A stretch of DNA of 64,000 bases from Gnetum montanum (Eukaryota > Streptophyta > Gnetopsida > Gnetales > Gnetaceae): assembly GCA_015680685.1 (NCBI GenBank), contig MNCI01007868.1, forward strand, positions 174,221 to 238,220, in the 5' to 3' direction. The position numbers were made by a program, and so were the translations under genes. Positions 33,989-45,841 of the stretch are shown here, in pieces (the first letter of the stretch is position 1; each line of letters opens with the position of its first letter). The notes under the pieces are model-generated. The model did not search any database. It had not been told where the DNA came from and worked only from the letters and a program-made list of their open reading frames with translations.

Positions 33989-34903
33989 TAATGAGTGGTG
34001 AGGTACCCCTACACTCAACCATACGAATACGAGCGTTACACGCTCGATTCGGTTGAACTCCGCAGATAGACTAGTTGTGGCATCTAGATAGTTAGCCTTA
34101 GGTCGCAGTTCGCTATCTTCCCATCTAGACTAGTATTATCTTTGTCACGCATGGTTTAGTCCTGAGTGAGGTGTATGATGGGTTTCTAATCTAATGCTAC
34201 TCCTGAAGACAATGGAAAGTAATATTATCTAAACTAAGAGAGAAAGGTGAAAGAATCTAAACTAGCCTAAGTGCGATGAGCATCCGTTCCTTGATTATCC
34301 GTACACATCTTGGACTTCGTTCATGACTACTACTGGGATTACCAAGCGCAGATCCTAGGTACGCTACTGGGTTACCAAGTAGTCCCACTTAAATGCTTGT
34401 AATCAAGTTGTACTCATTCTGCATTTTAACAGGAGATAAGGGTGAGAAGATATTAACTAGGAAAGCAGTAAATAACAATTAAATAATTAATTAAACTAAG
34501 TGAATGTTGCAATGATGAAGTAATCTCGATCTTTATTTCTGGTCATGTGCGTGTCCAAGTACATCACACTCGAATAAAGGATGTTGTACAATTACAATCA
34601 TCACACTGCGGGCATACACTAGAAAATAATTCTATCTCTGGAGGGATAAAACTGCCAGAGTTTCGCTAAGGGACTAAATCTAAGTGCCTAAAATTGGGAA
34701 AGCTGCCTCTTATTTATAGACATTGCGGTGGGCCGCGATATCGAGTATGTGATATCGCGGTTGATGCGATATTGTGGCTGCGATATCACGTACGCGATAT
34801 AGCAGCCCGTGCGATATCATGGCAACGATATCACAGCCACTGTAATATCATGGTTGTGAGATCATGACAAAGATATCACAGCCAGCAAATTCATGACTCA
34901 TCA
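33989..34903 (-). mobile_element. 3' LTR of element D (915 bp)
   Basis: Plus orientation TAATGAGTGGTG...GACTCATCA. In element orientation it starts TGATGAGTC and ends CATTA. The TATA box is at 34711-34719 (TATTTATAG on plus). The U3 array is at 34737-34877. Confidence 0.9.
34737..34877. promoter_or_regulatory. Phased GATATC array in U3 of element D LTR
   Basis: Ten GATATC or one-off cores, first at 34737 and last at 34872, with start-to-start spacing 14, 17, 14, 14, 17, 14, 17, 14, 14. GATATC is self-complementary. Flanking bases vary; core and spacing are conserved. The array lies just upstream (in element sense) of the TATA box. The second LTR (40312-40430) has a shorter version. Confidence 0.85.
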
Positions 34904-34921
34904 TATCCCCACGACTCAATG
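34904..34921 (-). other. Polypurine tract of element D
   Basis: Minus strand TTGAGTCGTGGGGATA directly before the LTR start TGATGAG. The decamer AGTCGTGGGG occurs twice more inside D (about 35986-36001 and 38286-38300). Confidence 0.75.
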
Positions 34922-35094
34922 AAAACTTGTCCTCGAGTTACAGAGAGAACAAGCTCCATTGATTACACAGTGGATAGGTATGGGATTATTGACTAACTAG
35001 AATGGATTCATGTCGCAGTATGGAGTCGAAGAAAAATTGAGAGATAACATAGAGAATGCAAAAGAAAATCCTACTGCTACAAAATTGATGGAAC

Positions 35095-35676
35095 TCATGT
35101 AGTTCCTGGTGGCGGTGGCTCCTCCATGGATATCTTTCCCTTTTCTTGCACTCCAGGTCTGGGAATTTGATGGCGTCGAAGTATGGCTTGGAGTTTCTCC
35201 TCTTGTAAGGCCTTGAGTGCCTTGGCATGCACATAAGTTTGTGCTTGTGCCATAGAGGCACCCCACTCAGCCTTCTCTTTTTCTTCCGCCACCCTTTTAT
35301 TCTCTGTCAACAGTTTATTAAGTTGCTTGGTTCTAAAAGTATCCAGTTGGATCGGAGCAACCTTTGGCCTTGTATTCGGAAGGTTTAATACTTCTGAAAT
35401 GGCTTGAATAGAGAAATCAACAGTCACACCACAATTGTTAACCATGGTGCCTTCTTCTTTATTGTGCCAAAACTGGTATGTTTCCCCTAAGTACCAGGCA
35501 CCGCTTTTAGATAGGGTAGGCCTTGATTGTACAGCAGCAGGGTCTTCTTGGTGGATACTAAATGATTGTTCCTCTTGCTCTGCATGTTGTTCGGTAGGAA
35601 CTTGTCCTTCACCTCTCCTAGGTCGTTTGATTGCACGTTGAGTAGGACCTTCCTGTTGTCCGCGTTTCGGGGCCAT
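35095..35676 (-). CDS. Accessory ORF of element D, open, 193 codons
   Basis: The frame is open from 35718; I choose the inner ATG at 35676 because MAPKR matches the MVPKR start in element E and the MASRP start in C. The N-terminus is basic and nuclear-localisation-like (KRPRRG). The middle holds YLGETYQFWHNKEEG and VDFSIQAISEVLNLPN; the C-terminal half is a probable coiled coil (NKLLTENKRVAEEKEKAEWG). It ends MEEPPPPGTT. The E and C homologues span about 2.8 kb, so D fuses the two ends of the ORF with the middle removed in frame. No stop has accumulated in this ORF, unlike the neighbouring gag. Function unknown; a nuclear DNA- or protein-binding role is only a guess. Confidence 0.65.
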   Translation of the reverse strand: MAPKRGQQEGPTQRAIKRPRRGEGQVPTEQHAEQEEQSFSIHQEDPAAVQSRPTLSKSGAWYLGETYQFWHNKEEGTMVNNCGVTVDFSIQAISEVLNLPNTRPKVAPIQLDTFRTKQLNKLLTENKRVAEEKEKAEWGASMAQAQTYVHAKALKALQEEKLQAILRRHQIPRPGVQEKGKISMEEPPPPGTT

Positions 35677-35718
35677 TTGCAATCGCACAAGGCCAATCGT
35701 TAGTAAGGTTGTTACCAA

Positions 35719-37532
35719 AGTTAGGTTATACCTTACTGCTTACCTTAATAGATTTACTTTATTTCTGTGTGATATTAATTATTGGAAGAACATGTCCCTG
35801 AAAGATTATAGTGTTGAGTTCTCTTTGCTTAGGTGGTTTCCAAATTTAATTTTCTGGTATAGCTAAGGGGATGAAATTGGTTTTGGACACATTTTATTCT
35901 TAATTTTACAACTAATTACCCTTAAATATGTTCTGCGGGCGATGATGAATTTCAAAAAATTTATGCACTATTCGGCGTGTGCCCCTCCCCCACGACTAAT
36001 CTGAACACTCCAGGTTCAAATATGTTCAAACGGAATGAAAATCAGAGTACTAGTGAGCGAGTTATGGATATGAAAGCAAGGGATGTGCAATCGTGAGTCG
36101 TAGAGAGGAGTTGATTAGCACAGGGGGGTCACGTATATATATTTTCCTTGAAGTTAGGGCACTTAGAGAATATACCCAATTTTTAATATTTATTTGAAAT
36201 TAAACGATGTAAACTACGGACATCTGGATGATTGTTAAAGGGTTCCAGGGTAATTCAACTAGTTCTGAAGGCACGAAAATTATGATGGTGTGGAATTTAT
36301 CAATAAGGACCTCGGATGGTAGAGAAAAAGGCTATGTGATGATTCATAAGAATGTTGAATTGGGGGGATAGTAATAAGGGAAAGAATATCATGAACAATA
36401 CGCTGAGGGTAATAAATGATGTGTGTGAGCTGTGTCATAAGTGAAGATTACAAAAGGTTACACAAGTGGGTCCTCCCCAAAGCAGGTTCCAACCTATAAT
36501 GCCCTTGTGTAACCACACTTAAAGTGTCCATGGGTACTAGAAGGGTTAAATGTAATCCACACTAACTCCACAAAACACACACATGTAAATATCATCGGAA
36601 TGAGGTAAGAATTCTACATTACACATGACACGAGTTACAATTACACGAACAGTGAGATGAGACAAACTATAGAAAGGGATTGTAGAGATTGGGACATGAG
36701 GTAACTGACTCAGGGCATAGTGAATCCAGCATGTAAAGCATGATTAAGGTGTTATTAATCCATCGTTCCAAGATTAGGACCAAGTCCATTCCTCTAATCA
36801 GTGACATCGCATTGTTTCATCCCATGATGAGCAACTATGAGAGTACCATAACAACAAGGCGTACGATCACTTGGCGTTTTATTCAAGGGAGGAGTGATTT
36901 TTATTTTGTGGCACTTTTTTTTCTTTTCTTTTTTTTTTCTTTTCCTTTATTTTTTTCTTTTTGAATACTGAATCCAGAGAAGCCGCCAAGCTTCAGGCAT
37001 GGGTGCATGTCTTTCCAATGGGACCCCCTAGAACAGCATTGGATTTTTGAGTGCCTTTTGATTACTCTTACTCCCATTTTCATTAGATCTACAAGGATCT
37101 TAGTACGACCACATTGCATTATAACTCCCACAGATGTCACCAAAGAGAATCTGCAAGTCCCCTTGATGTCACATCCTAATCATTTCCTCTTGGTCCATCC
37201 TTCTTCATTTTGGGTACAATAAACACAAAATTAATTTTAAGTTTTAAGAATTTCAAGAATATCATTGTACCCTTGAACAGAACCTCTTATTTGTAGAATG
37301 GATGAGTGGGTGTAATGGGCTCACTATCCAAATAATTGATTGTTTGAGACTTGACAACATAGAACACATCTTAACCAATGATCCACATGAGTGTTTTATT
37401 CATAGACGAGATTACTTACAAAAAACGTAAAAAGAAAATAATACTAAAAGACAAAAATATAAAACAAGAAGTTGAAAATTGAAAAAATGGAAAACAAAAA
37501 GTTGTAAAATATAAGAAATTGAAAAATATTTA
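35719..37532 (-). other. Noncoding spacer of element D
   Basis: Corresponds to the post-pol spacer of B and C (A-rich block at 37390-37520, TTCAGGCATGGGT at 36992). It contains a T-rich run (36907-36960) and a PPT-like tract (about 35986-36001, minus AGTCGTGGGGGAGGGG). No phased array like that of E was found before the ORF. Confidence 0.6.
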
Positions 37533-39528
37533 TTAATCCTTCTTGTTATTAAAATGGGGGATATCCTCCATAACTAAACAGTTGAGGATGACAAGGATTA
37601 ATAAATGGAAGATGAGGATCCTTGCATGTTGGAAATATTCTGGCTTGGTCATATTTACCCCATCGGGGTTCACACACTTGATTATAGTGAGCATAGTGGG
37701 GAAATTTGTATGATGTAGTTCCCGGATAATGAGTTGACGCACTATGATGTTTATGATCAGAAGATGGTATGCAAGGATTGGGTCATCGCTCTCCATGTTT
37801 ATGTTCATTGGGCCGTATGATTGTTGGAGTGTGAGTTGGTGGCCTTGATGAAGTAACATGAGGCATTGGGTTCGAAGGTAAGGGTACACCACAGTGTAAG
37901 ACTTGTGCTGAATTGGAGGATGCAGTGGCCTCGGAATTGTGTTGTCCCTTATTACGGTCATGTTTAAAGAAGGGACGCTTTGGGTGTCGAGGAGGCTTTT
38001 CACTACTGTTGGAAGTAGTAGCACAAGTAATGTTCATGGATTATTGCTGTGGCGCAGATACCTTAGGAATAGTTGGTGGTAGTGTGGAAGGAGGGAAAGG
38101 ATGAGAATGTTAAAAATTAGGAGTATAGGATACACAAGGTGGTGGTTGTGTTGGAGGCATGGGCTAATAGTATTGAGGAGAATGGTACTATGGTGAGATA
38201 AAGTGTGTTGGCCCAGTTGGAGAAACAGGATGCTGAACAAGATAAGCATTTGGGTTCGGATGATATGAAGGGTGTCCCCAGTTTAGGGGTGATCTCCCCC
38301 ACGACTGGGATTGTTGCCACTGTGATCAAACACAGTATCTTTGCATGAACTCTGGATGTAACGTATTTCCCCAATGCTCATGTAAATGTGACAAGATTTG
38401 GCATTGGCCCTTGGGGTGATCGTATAGACATATGTTACATTCATACGTATGATTGGTAGTTGAGCTCTTATTTTCCTTATCCCTTCTTTTCGATTGTCTA
38501 ATGTTTTTTCCTATTTCTTAGGTTGTCAAAACTCTATCTCTAATAATGTTGATAAATTCTCCACACTTTTGATATGTCCATTCCAACATCTTATTGATCT
38601 TTGCCTCGGCTTCTTCTAATGATTGTTGTATTGGCAAAGATGATTCTTTCTCCTTGTGATTGGTTGATTTATCCTTTTTATGATCATGGACCTTTGTTAT
38701 GTTGAGATTTTGGTCCTATTGATGTTTTTCAACACTCTCCCATCTAGCCAATTCTCCTTCTTCTTTTGCTACCCGCTTAATAAGCTCTTGGACTTAATGG
38801 GTTCATAATTCATATAGCTGACCTTGGGCATACATTTGTAAGGTCTCTCTGGTTGCATCACGAAGCCCATAAATGATATGGTACATTAGCCTTTCCTAGG
38901 AAAACCCATGACCTGTACAGTTGTTTAATAGTGCATAATATCTTTCTAAGGCCATGTCCAAGGGTTCATGTTTTGCTTGTTTCCACTCTTGGATTTGTTT
39001 CCTCAAGGCTGACACTCTTGCGTAGGTTTGATATTTTTCATTAAAGAGTTCTACCATTGTTAACCAACGTCGTATTGAATTTGGTTTTGACGATCTATAC
39101 CATACTTTTGCTTGGCCAACGAGTGTCATAGGAAAGAGCTTAAGTTTTTGCCGACCGTTATCAATGTTATTCCTTGTATAGGCATTGTAGAAGGCTTGTA
39201 AATGTTGATGCAAATCTAAGTCATAGCCTCCTAAAAAATTGGGAAAGTTGTTTAAATCGAGCCTGGGTAGGTGGCTCTCTTTACGATGCCTACGTGAGAT
39301 TCAAACAGCCTCTTGTATTTGCGTTAAGCTTGTAGTGGCCAATAGGGGTTCATCGTCATCAGGTAAGTTATGCTTTCATGCATTGTGATGATGTTGTTTT
39401 CATTCATGTTTATAAGAAACCCCCACTTCAGGTTGTGTACTCCAATCTTTGTTGTCATATAGTTCGTTGGTTCTCCAATGAACTTCCTCACTAGGTGTGG
39501 CATTATCGTGATCTTGTAGGAGAGGCAT
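37533..39528 (-). pseudogene. Gag of element D (Athila-like)
   Basis: Starts MPLLQDHDNATPS at 39528. The core is the best preserved of the Athila-type gags here: 39213-38896 is open for 105 codons (HQHLQAFYNAYTRNN, QKLKLFPMTLVGQAKVWYRS, ELFNEKYQTYARVSALRKQIQEW). At about 38440-38395 the minus strand encodes CNICLYDHPKGQC, a C-x2-C-x3-H-x4-C zinc-knuckle-like motif. The C-terminal part is proline/histidine-rich. There are scattered stops and at least one frame change (38034-38374 overlaps in several frames). Confidence 0.75.
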
Positions 39529-39636
39529 GGTTGTAAAGTTGTGTGTGAATTTACGTGTGACTTTTAATAATTATTTCTTTCTAAAAGATATATCATTAAG
39601 TCCTTTACGGTGACCTTGTATGATATAACTAATCTA

Positions 39637-40451
39637 NGCAGACGGAGTAGTTGTGGCATCTAGATAGTTCACCTTAGGTCGCAGTTCACTGTCTTCCCAC
39701 CTGGACTAGTATTATCTTTGTCACGTATGGTTTAGTCCAGAGTGAGGTGTATGATGGGTTTCTAATCTAATGCTACTCCTGAAGGCAATGGAAAGTAATA
39801 TTATCTAAGCTAAGAGAGAAAGGTGAGAGAATCTAAACTAGCCTAAGTGCGATGAGCATCCGTTCCTTGATTATCCATACACATCTTGGACTTCGTGCAC
39901 GACTACTACTGGGATTACCAAGCACAGATCCTAGGTATGCTACTGGGTTACCAAGTAGTCACACTTAAATGCTCATAATCAAGTCATACTCATTCTGCGT
40001 TTTAACATGAGATAAGGATGAAAAGATATTAACTAGGAAAGCTATAAATAACAGTTAAATAATTAATTAAACTAAGTGAATGCTGCAATGATGAAGTACT
40101 CTCGATCTTTATTTCTGGTCATGTGCGTGTCCAAGTACATCACACTCGAATAAAGGATGTCGTACAATTACAATCATCACACTGCGGGCATACACTGGAA
40201 AATAATTCTATCTCTAGAGGGATAAAACTACCAGAGTTTCGCTAAGGGACTAAATCTAAGTGCCTAAAATTGGGAAAGCCACATCTTATTTATAGATATT
40301 GCAGCGGGCCATGATATTGAGTATGTGATATCGCGGTTGATGCGATATTGCATCCCATGTGATATCATGACAGCGATATCACAGCCACTGTGATATCACG
40401 GTTGTGATATCATGGCAATGACATCACAGCTAGCAAATTCATGACTCATCA
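39637..40451 (-). mobile_element. 5' LTR of element D, first 73 bp missing at an assembly N
   Basis: Homology to the 3' LTR starts right after the N at 39637 with GCAGACGGAGTAG (counterpart at 34062). The expected LTR start and the primer-binding site are absent, so sequence has been lost or collapsed there. TATA box at 40287-40295. Confidence 0.85.
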
Positions 40452-40456
40452 GTAGC

Positions 40457-42199
40457 CATAAGAAGGATGTTATCTAAAAATTCCACTAGTTGCATCATAA
40501 AATAGGGTGTAAAACAACAATATCAATGACACTTATTTTGCCTCAATCATTTTTATTTTAAATTCAATAAATTAAATAATAAAATATTAATATAAATAAT
40601 AAATAATATTAAAATTATCCTAAACATATAGCACACGTCGAAATGAAAATTGTTCCTTGCAATCGCTTGGTCCCAATGGCATAGATGGAAAATTCATATA
40701 TATTATACTTTATTATTTATTCAAAAAAATTGGTACATGGCTATACCTTACTACCAAAGGGGCTCATCAATAGATCTTGGAATAACCTTAGTACTATCAT
40801 TGGATTAGCCTCATGATCCCAAGCAAGTCACTCATGGCTAGGTTTTGGCAATAGCCTCACTACTAACAACGTAATAGCTAAGGTGCATGTATCATTGGAA
40901 GGATAGGTCTTGACTATGCTTGCTTGCATACCAGTAGATTCAATTGCTCCATGTTATGATCCTAGCTAAACCCATAGCCTCACATGAATTTACAAATCAA
41001 AATTTAGGGTAGGAAATCCATCTAACAACCCTTGTTCCTATGAGGAGGGTCCCACTAAAGAAAATTCCACTACTACATGTATATAGGGACATCTAAAAGG
41101 TTCATGGCTTGTATTATCAACTAAGAAAAATCGATTTCATAAATATTATTATTTTATTCCAGAATTTTAAAAAGTGTCCAAAATGGCCAAAAATCTAGAA
41201 AAGCTCAAATTCTACAAATTTTCTCCAAAATTCATGACAACTGAAATTCCAGAAAATTCTTGTAAAATCATGTTTATGTCATGAGTAGGTCCCAAATATT
41301 CATAAAATATCTAGGGGTAGGTTCGCCATAATTTTTGCAAATACCAAAATTCACCAAAAGATCAAAAATGGTATGAACATGGTTAAAATATTATTTTTTA
41401 TTAAAAAATCCAAAAATTACAACAATTTGGTAGAATCTCAGCATATTAATTAAAATTGTAGAAGAATAACAAAAGACCAAGAAGTAGAGAGGAGAGATAG
41501 AAAATCCATAGCAGTATAGGACAACCATGTGAAAGGAAAATAACATAAATTTCTTGACTTACATTGGCAGGGTTTCCAGAATTCTCTTATATCTTCTTTC
41601 TTGCCTATCACACCCGAAACCCTTCTTCAAACTATGATGAGATGTATCTAGGAACACTACCTATTTATAAGGGGAAGAATTGAAGAAATGGGACTCAAAT
41701 TAGCTTCAAAATGAAGAAGAAAGGATTAAAAAAAACATCTTTTAGAAAAAACATTATAGAACATTGTTTTGCAAAAATGGCAATTGCAAAATGAATGATA
41801 GATCGGTGGCAGGAAACAAGCGAAAAAGGGGTGGTGGAAGAAAATGTGTTGCGGAGGTGGTGGGAATAAAATTTAACATATGTTTTATTTGAAAAAATAA
41901 ATCATATACATATGATTTAAGCGAAAAGCATGTGAATGTGCTTGATAGTGTTGAATTTTCCAATTTTGATTTTTTTTTAATTTTAATTTTTATCATTGTC
42001 ATAAGTTTATTTATAATTTTTCTCCTTCCCTTAATACCCTTCTACACAAATGCTCATTACATGCACATTGGAATTCTAAATCAAATTCTATTTGAGCCTA
42101 TGGGTTCTTTATCAAGTACTCTACCCAAAATTTTGACCTCATGTTTTATTAGTTATTGTTTCGGTTCCTTTCTCTTCTATAATTTTTGATTACCCTCCC
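40457..42199. other. Region between elements D and F; possible LTR fragment
   Basis: No gene. A minus-strand TATA-like CTTATAAATAGG lies at about 41661-41672 within sequence of LTR-like style, but I found no partner copy or PPT. 40540-40620 and 41380-41480 are very AT-rich. Confidence 0.35.
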
Positions 42200-42274
42200 T
42201 GTATTAGCTAGTGGATGCAGTTTGAGCATTAGAATCCATCAATATGGCTGAGACTGTGGTAGGCTTCGGTGGGC

Positions 42275-44666
42275 CTACCTCTCTCCATTTCCTTGGTTAG
42301 TGTCCTTATTCTTAGGCTTAAGAGTTGGCTTCTTGCATTGCTTTGGAGGTGATTTCTTGCTATTTGGTTGGGAAGAGATTGAGGTATTAGCTACCATGAA
42401 AGTATGTTGGTCAACTTGGGTCATAGGATTATTGGCAAAGGGAGGTGACACTTTGATGAAAAACAGTTCTTTGAGAGGCACTTGTGATGGTATTCTTATG
42501 AAAAAAGGAGTTCTTGAACTTGTAGAAGTTGAAGCCCTCTTATCACGAGGGGGTACCAGAACCATGAATGGCTCTCTAGCACATTTAGATTTGTCATGTA
42601 TGTTGAAGGTTTCTATGATGAATTAGTTATCACCCATGTTGAGAGGATCCTTGTATACCTACATTGGCTAATTTTGGGACCTAATTGGGTTAGATGCACC
42701 TAGAACTAGCTCTTCATTATTGATCATTTTCTGCAAATCATCTTATAAGGCCAAGAAGAAATTGGTATCATGGACAAGTAGTTGGTAATAGTGATAGAAT
42801 TTATCTAACTTGAATCATTTAGGCATAGGGGGATCATCTTTTGTGGTTGTAGTGGAATCTTTAGTGATCTCACATAGGTGATCATGCCTCTTACAAGTGT
42901 TCACATATAGTTGCTTATATTGAATGCAATTTCTCTTGAGCAATTGATCAAGAAGCTTAGATAGTTTCATAGGAAGCTTGGTATACTTAGACCTATCTTT
43001 TCTCTTAAAGTTAGACTTTGGTAGATTAGACATGGAAGCATTTCATGTTAATGGTTGAGGAGTAGTGGTAGGGGCCTTGGGTTACATGGTCTTTGACCCT
43101 TGGGTGGTTTTGGGTTCTTTGGCCATAGTGGCCATGGCTACATGTTATTACTTATCTTTGTTCCTATCTCGTTTGGTATGTTGATTCTTATTAGTAAAGT
43201 ATGTGGAATTGTTACTAGCTTTGGCTACATCTTTTATGTTCTTAACTTGGAAAAATGCTTACCTTAGGGACCAGGGATCTAAATAATAGAGCTTAGACTT
43301 GATAAAATCATTAACTGGCCCATTGAAAATGGCTAAGAGGCGTGTTTCAAATATGGGCTTAGGTATCTCATTAAGTGTGGCATTTCATCTTTGTATAAAT
43401 TTCTGAATGACCTCAAGGAGCCCCTATCTCACTTTCATGAGTTGATTAAGCATTGTTTTTGGTTTCAAGTTGTACTAAAAAGAGTTAACAAATTGATTTA
43501 TCAAGTCATCTAAGGAAGAGATAAAACCTCTAGGTAGCACCTGGTACCAATTAAGAGCTTTTTTGATTAAGGAAATAGGGAAGACATGCAACATAGTGTT
43601 AGCCCAAGCTTGCAATAATAGGCATTTTGAATGGAAGGTAATTAGATGAGCATTGAGGTCACTTTCATCATTATACTTGGTGAAGTTAGGGATCAATATC
43701 CATGAGGGAAGGATTATCTATGAGACATAAGGATTGATCGGGTCATCTTGGTAAAAGTCCATGACTTTTACTATTTATGTGGTACTAGCCTCAAGATTTT
43801 TTAGCTTGTTAGTGAGGCTTTGAATTAGTTGGAAAGCCTAATCTAGGCTCCAAGGTGCTCATATAGGTTGTACAAGTTGCAAAGCTAGTTGTAGGGGTGG
43901 TGGAATGGCTTAAGGCTTGATGATAGGTTGTGGCATCAGGTAAAAAGGTCTTATTATCATTATTGCAAGGAGGTTAAAGAGGAAGAACAATGTTTGATTA
44001 GGGATTTGTGGGATAAAAGGAATAAAGGGTATGCAAAAATTTTATGGTACTTGATTTCCTAAAGAAGGGCTTGCCGAGGTGATGAATAAAGGAGGCATGG
44101 AAGGTACATTGTGTTGTGGTAGCATGGAACAAGGTTGGGTGGCAAATGGGAGAGATGTAAATATGAAGGAACTACAGAAACTAGTTGTGAAGTTTTTTTC
44201 AAGGAGGGAGGAGGTGTTACTTGCATGTTGTACAATGGGTTAATCATAAAGTTAGGAATGGATGTATGAAAATTTTTCTCCCCTTGGGCCCCCCTCTTCA
44301 TAATAATCTCCAAATTCCTCTTGATCATCCTAATCACACTCTAGGCTAGCCTCCTCACTTATCATGATTTCCTCATCATCATCTACTGGTTGGGCTAGCA
44401 TGTGAATGTAAGCTTTGGAGAGCTCTATCTTATTGTATGGGGAAGGTATATATTCCTTCCCATTCTTGTGGATAAACTCAAATTTGAGCTTGGAGTCTAA
44501 CTCCTTGTGCAAAATTCAAAGGCCAACTTGGATCTTCAAATAGATGAAGTTATAATACTCTTGGATAAGAGTAGCATGTGCAGGCTCACATCCTAAATTC
44601 CTAAGGGACTGTCTATGATTCATCATAGTAAGGTCCTTAGGGCTGTAAATGTGAGTAGACTATTGG
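42275..44666 (-). pseudogene. Tat-like gag of element F
   Basis: Homologous to the gag of element A in order: RQSLRNLG (44607), a lysine/isoleucine block, the capsid core with FTKYNDESDLNAHLITFHSK and KALNWYQVLPRG (43696-43475), a KLSKLLDQLLKRN segment (about 43000-42930, matching HSELLKQLLAEG in A), then VYKDPLN and a proline-rich tail with PFFIRIPSQVP. It is strongly decayed with stops and frame changes; the zinc-finger region has lost its ligands. Element C is inserted a few bases right of 44666, so the 5' leader continues at 58570. No protease or RT is visible to the left. Confidence 0.75.
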
Positions 44667-44671
44667 TTAGT
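44667..44671. other. Target-site duplication (left) of element C: TTAGT
   Basis: TTAGT at 44667-44671 and 58565-58569, flanking element C exactly. Confidence 0.85.
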
Positions 44672-45546
44672 TGATGAGCGATGAACACACCTATGCTCAA
44701 CCATACAAATCACTAAGCATTCACGTGCAATCTGATTGAATTTCGTGGGCCCTTTGTCTTCTAGTACACTAGCCTCTAGGAAGTGAACTTTCCCTAACAA
44801 TCATTTGTTATCTTCCCAATTACACTTATGATATGCTAAGGTATGGTTAAGTGTAATCAAGGCATATGATTTTTATTATTTTTATGTTTTATGTTTTGGG
44901 TGCTTAAATTAAAGGATGGAAGGGATGAAGTAATTTAATTGCTAATTTAATCTAACCAACCAAGGTCTAACTAATCCTAACATAAGCATTTGGTTCCACT
45001 TTCCGTACACATCTTGAACACATATAATGTTGTTGGGTTACCAACCATTAAGCATTATTAGGATTACCAAGTGTCATGCACATGCTTGAAATGGCTATAC
45101 TTATGTGCTTAATTAATTGTTATTTATTCTAGCTTAATTTAGCTTAATTTGGCTTAATTACTTAGAACATTAAAGGAAATTGCATACAACATTAGATGCA
45201 TGAAGAAAATATCTAATCTAGCTAAAGTGTTGCAAGGTTTATTAAAAAGCTCATCTTTATTGCCACATACATTGCTGTGCTAAGGTATAACAGTGCTTGA
45301 ATAAAGATTTGTACATTCAATGACTCTTGTTGGGGGCACTTAGGAAAATATTCTAACTCTGAAGAAGAAAAATTATGAGAGCTTTGCTACACTATGATGA
45401 AGATTACCATAAATACAATGGGTGAGTGCATATTTATAAGCAAAAATAGATATTACATCAATGGGGCCACATCAAAGCATCAAATCATATGTTGACATAG
45501 CCTAGTTGATAGGGCCCAATCAATATAGCCAATTTATGATTCATCA
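44672..45546 (-). mobile_element. 3' LTR of element C
   Basis: Plus orientation TGATGAGCGATG...GATTCATCA. TATA box at 45431-45439. The U3 array (ATCAATGGGGCC, ATCAAAGC, GTTGACATAGCC, GTTGATAGGGCC) is in decayed form with 14-bp steps. Confidence 0.9.
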
Positions 45547-45564
45547 TACCCCCATGACTAAATG
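45547..45564 (-). other. Polypurine tract of element C
   Basis: Minus strand TTTAGTCATGGGGGTA next to the LTR start. A copy of AGTCATGGGGG also occurs in gag (about 55562-55575). Confidence 0.7.
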
Positions 45565-45841
45565 AAAACTCATCATCAAGTTGTTTACAAATTTGGGAAG
45601 GGATGGAATTATTAATTGACGATAGACATTCGACAAACATAAACAAACACAAATAAACACCAAGTGCCCGAGTGTATGGCTATATAATCATTACAAATTT
45701 TTTTGGTGTTTAGGGCTACAAAAATTGAACACCTGGACAAAATTTGAGAAACAAAATCCCCTTGATGACATGAAAATGATGAAGAAGATTAAACGGTCCT
45801 AAGCGATAGAGGCTCCTAAGGTTCCAAAGGACCTTCTCTTG

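Larger units (their letters stand above)
33989..40451 (-). mobile_element. Element D: pol-less Athila-family LTR element
   Basis: Complete insertion with LTRs at both ends and GTAGC duplications. Minus order is 5' LTR (to 40451, partly lost at an N), gag (39528-37533), noncoding spacer (37532-35719), accessory ORF (35676-35095), PPT and 3' LTR. Protease, RT, RNase H and integrase are absent. The two LTRs differ at roughly one base in twenty by eye, mostly transitions, plus one about 30-bp length difference in the GATATC array. It would have needed pol proteins from relatives such as E. Confidence 0.85.

Noticed and set aside
37533-38374. Several overlapping minus ORFs as separate genes
   Set aside because: They are frame-shifted pieces and shadows of the gag C-terminal region of element D.
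40457-42199. 3' LTR of element F
   Set aside because: A TATA-like site is present, but none of the hairpin repeats or other words of the F-associated LTR at 59-60.7 kb recur here.
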